Part shown: in pieces, positions 21,318-30,122 of the stretch
Layout: every line of letters starts with the position of its first letter
Numbering within the stretch: the stretch's first letter is position 1
From: Chara braunii
Lineage: Eukaryota > Streptophyta > Charophyceae > Charales > Characeae
Length of the DNA stretch: 64,000 nt
Assembly (NCBI GenBank): GCA_003427395.1
Contig: BFEA01000005.1
Location: 301,173-365,172, forward strand
Direction: 5' to 3'
Program-made: the position numbers and the translations under genes
Notes under the pieces: generated by a model
Databases searched by the model: none
What the model saw: the letters and a program-made list of their open reading frames with translations, nothing else
What the model was told of the DNA's origin: nothing

Positions 21318-22085
21318 TTGGCCGCTCTTACTTGCGCTGAAGTGGTAACGTTGCCTTCCCCACTTCAGGCGTTGGCCAGGGCTAGTGACCCACGTATCGC
21401 CCCGCAAACACATTCAAACCCACCGACGCTCTGTTCGAGAGATGTGTCTGAGTCCCTAGAAGAGTTAGAGACTAAGTGGTCAGGGAAGGACCCCAGAGAC
21501 TCTTGGGCGATGATCAGTAGATGTCCGAAAGGTGAACATTTCGTGGTAGAGGTTGATGTAGGTGGCCGCAAGGTGGGCGCCTTCGCAGACATAGGCTCTA
21601 CACGAAACTTTATCAGTCGTGCTTGTGTGGATAGATTGTGCTTAGAGGACCAAGTGCAAAGGCTTAGCAGAACTGTAGCTTCTACGCTAGCCAACAAGCA
21701 CCAAATGATTGTTAAAGACTATCTCAAGGACGTAGTTTGTTCCTTCTCTTATGGAGGAGGGGAAGTGAGACATAAAATCTCATTCCTCGTCAGCGACGAA
21801 CTGCCCTTCGATATGCTACTAGGCATGTACTACCTCGAGGTCACGCAATCTCAATTTGATTGGGATAGGAAGGTGTTGATACACAAGCTGCCAAACGGTA
21901 GAACTGTTAGACTGCAGAAGTATAAAGCTAGCAGTCTAGTGGAGAACTACGGCTGCATGTGTGCTTCCTCTTTCTATAACTACTACAAGCAGAATCGCGA
22001 GGAGGGCATGTATCTAGTCTTTGTCTTTGAAAAAGGGGAGGCCGTTAAAACACCCCCAGAGATAGAATCAGTCGTCGCAACATAA
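21318..22085 (+). pseudogene. pro: Element A aspartic protease region
   Basis: A retropepsin fold is recognisable: GGRKVGAFADIGSTRNFIS near the N-terminal third, then LPFDMLLGMYYLEVTQ as the LGMxWL-like second hallmark. The active site at 21588-21596 reads Asp-Ile-Gly instead of Asp-Ser/Thr-Gly. Elements C and E have the same Ile. The frame continues into RT across two consecutive stops, TAA and TGA, at 22083-22088. The enzyme would cleave Gag-Pol inside the particle. Confidence 0.75.
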
Positions 22086-22112
22086 TGAGAACTTTTTGAG
22101 GAGCCCATAGGC

Positions 22113-23882
22113 GTGGTAGAAAGGGAGGTGGTCCATGCAATAGAGGTTGTCCCAGGTAGTAAGGTACCTAGAGGACGAACCTATAGGATGTCTCCTGCGG
22201 AGTTGGACGAGTTCCACCACCCGCTCAAGGAGCTCACAGAAAAGGGATGGATTCGGCCTAGTACCTCCCCTTACGGTGCGACAGTCTTATTTGTCCCAAA
22301 GAAGGGAGGTAACTTGAGGATGTGCCTTGATTATAGGGGCCTCAATGCCATCACCGTTAAGAACGTGGAGCCCCTACCCCGCATCGATGACCTCTTGGAT
22401 AGAGTGCGGGGATGCTGGTACTTCACCAAGATAGATTTGAAGTCTGGATACCATCAAATTGCCATTGGACCTGAGGACCAGCACAAAACCGCTTTTCAGA
22501 CCAGGTATGGTCTATACGAGTTTGTGGTGATGCCCTTTGGCCTATGCAATGCACCTGGTACTTTCCCGCACGCGATGAACATGATATTTCATGAGTACTT
22601 AGACAAGTTTATCGTCGTGTACCTCGATGATATTCTTATCTTTAGTAGGATTGTAGAGGAGCACACTGAGCACTTGAAAATAGTGCTAGGTCTCCTAAGA
22701 CAGCACCAATACAAGGTTAACTTGGAGAAATGCGAGTTCGGTCGCACCAAGATTTTGTACTTGGGTCATGAAATCTCAGCAGATGGATTGAGGCCGGATG
22801 ATGCTAAGGTGGCCTGCATACGTGACTGGCCCAAACCTCAGATTGTTACTGAGGTTAGATCGTTTTTGGGGATGACGGGCTACTATCGTCCTTTTGTGAA
22901 GAACTATAGTACTGTAGCTTCCCCATTAACAAATCTAACTCGACTTGACACCCCTTGGGAGTGGACTGAAGAGTGTGAGGCGGCCTTCAGGAAACTGAAG
23001 TATGCCCTGACACACTATGAGGTTCTCAAACTTCCGGATCCTAATAAGCCATTTGTAGCGACCAGAGACGCCAACCAATATGGCATAGACGCAGTCCTTG
23101 TGCAGAAGGAGGGGCCCAAGTTGAGACCTATCGAGTACATGAGTAAGAAGATGCTATCTCAGAAGCTAGCCGAGTCCACTTATGAGCGTGAGCTCTATGC
23201 CCTGTATAGAGCGCTGGTACATTGGAGACACTATCTCCTTGACAGATTCTTCTATGTGAGATTTGACCATGAGACCTTGCGCTGGATTAAGACACAGCCG
23301 GTACTCTCCGACGCACTCAAGCGATGGATACAAGTGATAAACATGTATGACTATCAACTTGATCCAATCAAAGGTGAGTACAACAAAGTAGCTGATGCAT
23401 TATCTCGTCGGGCAGACTATCTGGGCGCACTAGTGACTGAATTTGACATATCCAATGACTTAACTCGATCATTGGTGGAAGCCTATCACCAAGATCCAGT
23501 TATGTCTGAGATCGTCCGTAGATTCCAAGCGAAGGACAAAAAGACTTTGGATGAATTTACGATGGTAGACGACTTGCTGTTTCTTGAAAAGGTAGGGAAT
23601 AAAAGACTGTGTGTTCCCAGTAGTGAGTCTTTGCGTAGTTTATTTTTAGGGGAATGTCACGATGCAACTGGTCATTTTGGTTATAAAAAGACTTCAGCTA
23701 ACTTAGTGCAGAAATTTTGGTGGCCCACTATGATGCAAGATACGAAAAAGTACGTTGAAACTTGCCAGGTTTGCCAAGGGACAAACCTAGGACTCAGGCT
23801 CCGCTTGGGCTCATCAAGCCCTTGCCGATTCCTGAAGGTCCTGGCCAGAGTGTGTCCATGGACTTCATGGATACTCTCGTGA
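22113..23882 (+). CDS. pol: Element A reverse transcriptase, RNase H and integrase N-terminus
   Basis: 589 codons are open. RT runs from about residues 20 to 200, with [45 protein letters not shown] and catalytic FIVVYLDDILIFSR. RNase H follows (VATRDANQYGIDAVLVQ, TYERELYALYRALVHWRHYL). Next is a linker and the integrase HHCC zinc domain (CHDATGHFGYKKTSA, then CQVCQ). Family order and spacing are normal for Ty3/gypsy. A one-base frameshift near 23785 moves the rest of the integrase to another frame. It lies in frame with the protease region but behind two stops. The RNase H residues DANQYGIGA are slightly altered (GID), so activity is doubtful. Confidence 0.85.
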   Translation: MVEREVVHAIEVVPGSKVPRGRTYRMSPAELDEFHHPLKELTEKGWIRPSTSPYGATVLFVPKKGGNLRMCLDYRGLNAITVKNVEPLPRIDDLLDRVRGCWYFTKIDLKSGYHQIAIGPEDQHKTAFQTRYGLYEFVVMPFGLCNAPGTFPHAMNMIFHEYLDKFIVVYLDDILIFSRIVEEHTEHLKIVLGLLRQHQYKVNLEKCEFGRTKILYLGHEISADGLRPDDAKVACIRDWPKPQIVTEVRSFLGMTGYYRPFVKNYSTVASPLTNLTRLDTPWEWTEECEAAFRKLKYALTHYEVLKLPDPNKPFVATRDANQYGIDAVLVQKEGPKLRPIEYMSKKMLSQKLAESTYERELYALYRALVHWRHYLLDRFFYVRFDHETLRWIKTQPVLSDALKRWIQVINMYDYQLDPIKGEYNKVADALSRRADYLGALVTEFDISNDLTRSLVEAYHQDPVMSEIVRRFQAKDKKTLDEFTMVDDLLFLEKVGNKRLCVPSSESLRSLFLGECHDATGHFGYKKTSANLVQKFWWPTMMQDTKKYVETCQVCQGTNLGLRLRLGSSSPCRFLKVLARVCPWTSWILS

Positions 23883-25075
23883 CCAGTAAGTCTGGAAAAA
23901 GGCACATCTTCGTGATAGTGGACCGCTTTACTAAGTATGCAAGACTGATCGCTATGCCAGAAACTGCTAAAACTGACTATGTCATCAAATTGTTTCTAGA
24001 TAACTGGGTCAGGGATTTTGGGCTACCTACGTCGATAGTAAGTGATAGGGATGTAAGGTTTACCAGCGAGCTGTGGCAAACGACAGCTGAACAGATGGGT
24101 ACCAAGCTCCAAACCACGTCAGGGAATCACCCTGAGTCAAATGGCCAGGCATAACAGATGAACCGGGTAGTACAGCACCTGCTTCGGCATTATATTAAGC
24201 CAAGTCAAGATGACTGGGACGAGAAGTTACCTCTCGTCGCCAGCCTGTACAACAATGTTGTGCACAGTACTACTGGTACGACTCCCAACCAGCTGCATCT
24301 GGGTTGGAAGCCCAGAACTACACTTGACTTTCTGCCACCAGAAAGGCAACACACTGCAGCACCTGGCAGCATAGAGTTTGTTGTCAAATATGAACAGATG
24401 CTGCAGCAGGCCGTTGAACATATTAGGAAGTCTCAAGATGCTATGATCGCATCTGAGAATAAACATAGACGACCCTCTAACTTTCGGGTAGGTGATAGAG
24501 TCGGGGTAAAGTCATGTGAACTGGGTCAGGAGATGGGGATTTCACGAAAACCGATGCCACAGTACTTAGGGCCCTGGGAGATCTTAGACATTGTAGGGGA
24601 TCAACCGGATGGGCCTTCATACGTGATTCGCATTCCTCCACACTTGCGTACTTACCCTCTTTTCCATGCATCCAAGTTGGCACCCTTCGCTGCCACAGAT
24701 CACTTTCCCTCCAGGAGATCAATGCTGCCCCCAACCATGGATGGCGAAGTGGACATAGACCAGATCGTGGAGCATCATTTGATGCCTGTTCCTCGACCAC
24801 AGGGCAGAGGCCACCCTCCTAAGCCAAAAATGCAGTATCGGGTCACATTCAGACATCATCTAGACCCTAGCGAAGATCGGTGGTTCACCAGAGGAGAACT
24901 CATGAGAACTGCACCTCAAGTCACTGCAGGCTATGAAAGAGATCTTAAAGGGAAGATGCCTGCAGCATACAAAAATTCTCAGAGGACTATCGAAGTACAG
25001 GAGGAGGGAATGCGAGGATCTGGGTCCTCGGCAGTCCTAAGGGGACCGTGCAGCAAATGTGCCCGCCCTAAGTGA
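23762..25075 (+). pseudogene. int: Element A integrase core and C-terminus, stop at catalytic Glu
   Basis: This frame continues the integrase with SVSMDFMDTLV (first Asp), IVDRFTKYARL and VSDRDVRFTSELW (second Asp). It then reads NGQA-stop-QMNR. The TAA at 24152-24154 occupies the place of the third catalytic residue, Glu, of the DD35E triad. After the stop the frame is open to 25075, with NNVVHSTTGTTPNQLHLG, RRPSNFRVGDRV and LRTYPLFHASKL. It ends in a degenerate chromodomain-like tail (YRVTFRHHLDPSEDRWF). The enzyme as written cannot perform integration. Confidence 0.85.
25000..25010 (+). other. Polypurine tract of element A
   Basis: GGAGGAGGGAA immediately precedes the 3' LTR start TGCGAGG. 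It is the expected plus-strand DNA primer. Confidence 0.7.
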
Positions 25076-26107
25076 AGGTGGGCCAAACAAATTACGAGAG
25101 GCCCTTGGCTGTCAATTTCGTATTTGGGGTCCGGGCAGTTTCGNGCAAATGTGCCCGCCCTAAGTGAAGGTGGGCCAAACAAATTACGAGAGGCCCTTGG
25201 CTGTCAATTTCGTATTTGGGGTCCGGGCAGTTTCGTCGCACCAGTTCGTTGAAGGAAAACACAGGCCGAGCAGCATGGAAATTCCCAGGCCTTCTAGGCC
25301 TTTCTAAAAGCACAGGCCCTGGGTGAGATTCGCAGCCTCATACACAGACAGTTGGGAGGCCCAACCGAATGAGGCCCAGTAGCTGCACCAGAGGCGCAAC
25401 ATCCTAGGGCCTATCGGAAGCTTCTGGGCCCAAGCCAGTCCAGCCAGGCTGCCGAATGAGGCAGGCTCTTTCCATATAGGAAAGAGCTCGCTGCCTGGCG
25501 AGACATTCGGGCACTCGCATGCTGGCGGCAGTGCTGCTGGAGCTGAAGCTCGTGGGCTGCTGCCAGCGCTGAGCGGCGAGGTGCAAGCACGTGCGGTCGT
25601 GCAGAGAGCAGGGCGCTACTGAGGGCAGCGCCATAGCCCAACCTCCATAGTTGGCGGGCTTGGATGTACAGTGAGGCGCAGGGGTGGTCTTTGCGTGTAC
25701 AAAGGGAAGACATGGGAGAGAGACAAGGGAGAGAGAGAGAGAAGGATGATGACGATGATGATGTGAGGGCACATACCTGGTATTGGCGATGGTCTGCATG
25801 GGCGACATCTTCAAGTACTTCAGAGGCTGATGATGTCAACAGTTGCATTGTCAATTGATAGGCTAGTAGTAGCTGTATAGGGAGTAGGCTGGGCGTCGAG
25901 CGCCAAGTAGGGAGATAGAGACTGGATACATAGGTTGGTGGTGGCGAGAGCAAGCTCTCATTGACATTGACTTTCAGTGCTACGATTCTCCATTGGTGTT
26001 ATATTGGTGCAATGCTACTTTCTGAACACTGTAATACGATTTGGCTTTCAATGTGATTGTGCAATCTGAATATTGTCATCTCTTTTTTGTTCTTTTTCCT
26101 TGCAATT
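25011..26107 (+). repeat. 3' LTR of element A
   Basis: It matches 16893-17889 closely but is about 92 bp longer because a 91-bp segment is present twice around a single N (25053-25143 and 25145-25235). On the minus strand it carries CTTGAAGATG...ATACCAG followed by the donor-like GTATGT at 25771-25776. Confidence 0.9.
25053..25235. other. 91-bp exact duplication around one N: probable assembly join
   Basis: Positions 25053-25143 and 25145-25235 read the same, separated by N at 25144. The 5' LTR has the segment once. The pattern is that of two contigs joined with an unrecognised overlap. Confidence 0.8.
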
Positions 26108-26882
26108 CTAATAACTCAGCTCGTATCACGGTATAGTTGTAAGCCACAGGTCGTCACCTCGGTCTAAAGGGCCGAATCAGGGGCCAGTGGCCACACCCCA
26201 TGTCAAGAAACAGCCTGAACAAAGGCCAGTCGCTGTGGATACCAAAACAAGGCCTCAAAAATGGGCTTCAGAGGCCCTACGCGAGACATTTGACCAAGGA
26301 AAGTCAAAGGTCAACAGCAGCTCGGAAATTCAGGCTCACGAGTCAAAGTCAACACGGACCCAGCCCAGGCCACCGATCAGACACATACACTTGGCTGTTT
26401 GCAGGTATCTATCAAGAATCTGGTCCAAGTGGGAATCTGCAACTGTATGAGAGGTCAATCTCGGCCGTCGTATCCGAGAGACCGGTGGCTGGTCAACCAC
26501 GAGTCAACACTATAAGTCGACCCAGCCCCTGCTGACCAACGTTCAGTCTTGCACTTGATGCTTGACGCTGCCTGGACGCTAGCTCAACGCTGGCTCTACG
26601 CTGGCTGGACGCTGGCTTGATATTGGACGGCGACGCGAGACTGCGCTGGCGCCATCTTCTGTCTTCGGCACCAGCTCTCTTCTTGATTATTGCTAACGTG
26701 GCTCTCGCGACACTGTCTACGACATTGATGTGGTATTGGCGAGGAGAAGGAGGATCAGGGCTGTGAGATTGGTCGAGTAAAGAAAGGAGAGCTTACCTGT
26801 TCACGATCGACGTCGCGCCCTGCTGTCGTCTTCAGAAGGAGTCTGCGCCGTGAGCGCCAATGCAGCGCCATGTTGAGATTTG
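26108..26882 (+). repeat. LTR-like repeat of family K, plus-oriented copy
   Basis: 26330-26800 matches, in inverted orientation, 45060-44500. Shared blocks include GGACCCAGCC..GCC, GTCAGACACA..CACTTG, GTCAACACTAT/ACTTAAG and CAACRTTCAGTCT. A TATA box (TATAAG, 26511-26516) is followed by a CTGGACGCTGGC-type repeat zone. No internal coding region is attached, so it looks like a solo LTR between elements A and F. Its minus strand has a CAG/GTAAGC donor-like site (26791-26799). Confidence 0.55.
26511..26516 (+). promoter_or_regulatory. TATA-like box in the K LTR
   Basis: TATAAG lies in GTCAACACTATAAGTCGAC. The minus-oriented copy has ACTACTTAAGG at the aligned place, so the box is not fully conserved. 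Confidence 0.4.
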
Positions 26883-27290
26883 TGAAACGGTTTTCACCTG
26901 TTAGCAGTAGCGAATGCAGATCCTAGGGCTCGATCCCTAGTTCTCACCTTACCTGTGTACAGTATCTGTGTCGACCTCGAGAGTTGAACTCGTGACCTGT
27001 GTACTTGTAACAGTTGGTAGACTGTCGTAGGGTCCGTAGGTAGCAGGGGTTCGATCTGTAGACCTGTCGAGTAGAAGTCTTAGGGAGTTCTAGAAGCCGT
27101 AGTTGTAGAACTTCTGAAAAGTCAAGGTCGTAGCTGCTACAATCCTGAAAGGTCAAGGTTGTAGCTGCTACAGTCTTCGAAAGGCCAGGACCCAGACTTT
27201 CAAAAGGTCCTAGTAGTGGCCTTGCGAAGACTGTAGCAGCTACGACCTTGAGTAGCTGCTACAGTCCTGAAGGGTCAAGGTCGCGTCTGA
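26883..27290 (+). repeat. 5' LTR of element F, deleted form, with 19-bp inverted repeat
   Basis: It aligns to 61413-61760 of element G (GATCCCTAG, CCTTACCTGTGTACAGTAT, GCAGGGGTTCGATCTGTAGA). GGTCAAGGTCGTAGCTGCTA repeats several times. GTAGCTGCTACAGTCTTCG (27161-27179) has a perfect reverse complement at 27225-27243. The U3/TATA/R part seen in G and in F's own 3' LTR is absent, so this LTR probably cannot drive transcription. Confidence 0.7.
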
Positions 27291-27420
27291 CGACTGACAC
27301 GTCCCGGGGACAAGACCCCCAAGGACCGGTACTGACCGGCGGGCTGCTCAATGTGGCGTGTTAGACCCGAACTCCGAACTGTGGGTTGTGCGTCCCGCTG
27401 TCTAAGTCTTGAGAGAACTT

Positions 27421-27503
27421 GGCTGATCGCATCGTCCTGTCTGCGACATTAAAGAATTCTTGAGGAGTTATGGGGGATCTCCTTAAATGCCTCTTGATCA
27501 GCC
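27421..27503 (+). ncRNA. Conserved 83-nt structured leader segment, copy in element F
   Basis: The outer arms GGCTGATC (27421-27428) and GATCAGCC (27496-27503) are perfectly complementary. Inside, GTC/GAC and GAGGAG/CTCCTT hairpins can form. It lies about 125 nt before the gag ATG. See 18529-18611 and 63600-63680. Confidence 0.65.
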
Positions 27504-27628
27504 AATGAGTTCTGTAGTGACAGCCTAGACTGACCCAAGTAGTAACTAGAAAGTCCCCTTAGACGAGAGTCAGGCTGGTAGGTCTACGTGTTGAGGAGCG
27601 GAATCGCCTGTGATTGTGCCCCTTCACC

Positions 27629-28432
27629 ATGGTGACCATCAGGTTCGGAGTTAGTACCACCCCTTATAGTAGGGAGCAAGAAGAGAGAGTTGCCGCCTTT
27701 CTGAGAGAGAAAAAGGAGAAGATGGAGAGGAGTGAACTGATCAAGCAGGCGAAAATGTTGGCCCTGCCAGAGGAGCAGGAGGCGAAGAAGACGCAAATGG
27801 AGCTGGAAAGATGGAAGGAGCAGGAGGAGAAGATGGCAGCAATACAAGCAGAGGTGGAGAAAGAAGAAGAAGAAGAAGAAGAGTCTTTGCAAAGAAGGAG
27901 GGGTGAGCCAAGTACGAGTGAGGAGGAGGTAGAAAGGATGACGCAGGAATGGGCCTCACATCTGGAATTGGGGGAAGACAGAGAGGTTGAGTTAGCAATA
28001 CCCCCAGAGGAGAGAGAAGCCGCAAGAAAGGAGTTGGAGGCAGAGAGGGACCCTGTGAGGAGGAGAGCAAAGGAGGAGGAACAGCAGAGGGGGTGGAGAT
28101 GGCGCTTATCCCAAGAGAGAGTTAGGCGTCTGGAAGTGTCGGAGCGAGCAAAAAGGGATTTAAAAGCGGCAAAAACTAGGATGGGGAAGATCAGGGAAGA
28201 AACCGAGGTAGCCACTAAGCTCGAGACCCTAACACAAAGTGTGGAATCCTTACTAATCCCGCATCGCGAGCAGATGCAGTACCTCCGCAGCCAAGATATT
28301 AAGTTAGAGGCGATGCGTGCTGGATTTAAAGATATTGCACATGATATGATGAAATATATGGTGGGCCAGGTCCACCTTGCGATTAGTAAGACTAGGAATT
28401 CTGCATTGGCACCATTGAAGGCGCCAAGATAG
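27629..28432 (+). CDS. gag: Element F gag, N-terminal coiled-coil part
   Basis: 267 codons. I chose the ATG at 27629 because element G has the same CACCATGGT context and aligned downstream residues (EQ..R.AA.LREKKEK). Almost the whole product is charged and rich in Glu, Arg and Lys, with heptad-like spacing and an EEEEEEE run, indicating a long coiled coil. The last 60 residues (TKLETLTQSVESLLIPHREQ onward) are less charged. In this family the N-terminal coiled coil precedes the capsid domain and would aid particle assembly. The frame ends just before the capsid-like frame at 28455, so a frameshift or stop separates them. Confidence 0.7.
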   Translation: MVTIRFGVSTTPYSREQEERVAAFLREKKEKMERSELIKQAKMLALPEEQEAKKTQMELERWKEQEEKMAAIQAEVEKEEEEEEESLQRRRGEPSTSEEEVERMTQEWASHLELGEDREVELAIPPEEREAARKELEAERDPVRRRAKEEEQQRGWRWRLSQERVRRLEVSERAKRDLKAAKTRMGKIREETEVATKLETLTQSVESLLIPHREQMQYLRSQDIKLEAMRAGFKDIAHDMMKYMVGQVHLAISKTRNSALAPLKAPR

Positions 28433-28454
28433 ATAGTTGTATCTACAGTGAGTC

Positions 28455-28811
28455 ATGCCAAAAGAACACGTTTTGGTGGCCTTCAAGGCCTTACGAGAGG
28501 AAGCGACCAGTGTTGCTAGGTCGCTAGCCCGGGCCACAAATTGTGACAATGATATGGTCATATACTCTAGACTAACGCCCCTCTCTGAGTTCTTGAAATC
28601 ACTCAGGGAACGATTCTCAGATATGACGCGGGCGGTTAAAGCCTCCAATAAGGTTCAAATGATTGACACGCGTCAGCGGAAGAGTGTGCATGCACTCAAA
28701 TCCGCCATGGAGGAGTTAATTGCTGTTTCTGGGCATGGAGTAATCGATGCCCAGCTGGTCCAACTCTTTTATCGCGGCCTGCCTAAGAATATTCAGGGAC
28801 ATTTCTTCTAA
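28455..28811 (+). CDS. gag: Element F gag, capsid-like part
   Basis: 118 codons. The pattern FLKSLRERFSDMTRAVKA, then RQRKSVHALKSAMEELIAVS, then LVQLFYRGLPKNIQGHFF follows the order of Ty3-type gag capsid (a helix-rich segment ending in xFxxGLPxxI). No ATG is needed if it is translated as part of the upstream gag. The frame closes at 28809-28811 (TAA), after which the sequence continues capsid-like in the same direction. It is damaged but recognisable. Confidence 0.65.
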   Translation: MPKEHVLVAFKALREEATSVARSLARATNCDNDMVIYSRLTPLSEFLKSLRERFSDMTRAVKASNKVQMIDTRQRKSVHALKSAMEELIAVSGHGVIDAQLVQLFYRGLPKNIQGHFF

Positions 28812-29022
28812 AAGAACCAGCAGGGCATGACATACGATGTCCTTAGCAGGGAGGCTGTCTCATTTGCCGCCCAAGCATCGCCAGTTACCACGTTGTGGCA
28901 TAAGGACTTAACGAAGGGAAAAACGTGAAAGGGGCGCACCATCTCCATCGAAATCAAGGCCAAAGATAGCTTAATTCTAACAATGGAGGAAGGTGGTGCA
29001 GACGGAGTTCCCTACGTAGATA

Positions 29023-29436
29023 TTGAGTGGGGACTTAAAGAGGGGGATCATAGCGCAGGCCACGGGAGAACCTACGCTGCTGTCGCGGCCGGAGGGAGGC
29101 CGCAAGGAGGAGGACAAGGGTCTCGCCAGAATGGTCGGGCCCCAGGTGGCCGAGGACAGGGCGGCCAGGGGGTTGGGGGCAATGGGGGCCGTCAAGCGGG
29201 AGGAAGGGGTCAAGGTCCCCCATCTACCTCGATCACCCCCCAGACAGGGTTGGTGGCACCCAAGCCGACCCGAGGGTCGACCTTGGGAAGATCTGGGTAT
29301 TGAGAAGGAAGTATGGCAAGAGCGTATCAATAAATCTCAGTGTGTGTTCTGCGGGGACCCAGGCCACATCATAAAATTTTGTCCTAAGTATAGGAGTCGT
29401 GCTGTTCCTGGGGCAGCAAAAAAGAGTCGCCGGTAG
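29023..29436 (+). CDS. gag: Element F gag, nucleocapsid part with zinc knuckle
   Basis: The frame is Gly/Arg/Gln-rich and ends with a CCHC knuckle, CVFCGDPGHIIKFC (29341-29382), spaced CX2CX4HX4C. It would bind genomic RNA. The Gly/Arg-rich stretch before it is in a different frame from part of the preceding gag, so frameshifts are likely. Confidence 0.7.
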   Translation: MSGDLKRGIIAQATGEPTLLSRPEGGRKEEDKGLARMVGPQVAEDRAARGLGAMGAVKREEGVKVPHLPRSPPRQGWWHPSRPEGRPWEDLGIEKEVWQERINKSQCVFCGDPGHIIKFCPKYRSRAVPGAAKKSRR

Positions 29437-29639
29437 AGGTTTCCACTGCCCCTACCCCAGGAGTATGTGGACCTGAGCGTGCGCGCGAAGTAGAGTCTCC
29501 CACTCCACATATCACCATGGCAGAGGTTGCAGGCCAGCGTCTAGTAGGTTGTCCAGTGACTGCTTGTGTTAGAGTCTCTCTAGACGCTTCCCTCATAGGC
29601 TTAGCTGAGGAATTGAAGGAGAGAAGACAAGCCTGGGCC

Positions 29640-30076
29640 AAGATGAAGAAGGATGGGAAAGGATAGCTAATCCTCGCAGATATAGAAATTTTTAGAGCTA
29701 GAGTAGGGACCCTGATGATAGTGGGGCTACTAGGAGTTATATTAGTCGTAAAGCGCTGAAAAAGTTGAACCTTAATTTGAAAGTCCAACGATGAGAAGAA
29801 CCTGTAGTCAACAGCCTTGCAGACAACAGTAGGATGCGCGTCGAAGAGTATGTTGAGGGGGTATGCGCCTACTTTCGCCTAGGGAAAGAGGGGAAGGTAG
29901 AGAAGGTGCTACCTTCTTTGACCCTCCTTGTAGAAGAGAACCTCCCGTTTGATATTGTGTTAGGCACAAATTGGGGAGAGGCCGCAGGCGCCACATTGCA
30001 ACTTAGAGAGCACGAGTGCCGACTCCCTAGTCCGACGAAGTCAAGCAAGTCCGCCTGTACCATGAGTCTGGGGTAG
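29640..30076 (+). pseudogene. pro: Element F protease region
   Basis: An intact Asp-Ser-Gly active site (DDSGATRSYIS, starting 29714) is followed in another frame by VGVCAYF-like and LPFDIVLGTNWGEAAGA (29834-30076), the second retropepsin hallmark. Stops and a frameshift separate the two halves. Unlike A, C and E, this element keeps the canonical DSG triplet. Confidence 0.65.
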
Positions 30077-30122
30077 ATAACCCCCTTCCATTGCTGCCTT
30101 AGCGCTCCTGTGTTCGCCAGAC

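Larger units (their letters stand above)
16893..26107 (+). mobile_element. Element A: Ty3/gypsy LTR retrotransposon with both LTRs
   Basis: Two long terminal repeats of about 1 kb flank a primer-binding site, leader, gag with zinc knuckle, protease, RT, RNase H, integrase and polypurine tract in Ty3/gypsy order. The LTRs differ by only a few percent by eye, so the insertion is fairly young. Coding regions are nonetheless disabled by frameshifts, stops, a 208-bp insertion (M2) in gag and a stop at the integrase catalytic Glu. No clean target-site duplication is visible. The 5' edge abuts another LTR, which could hide one. Confidence 0.9.
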
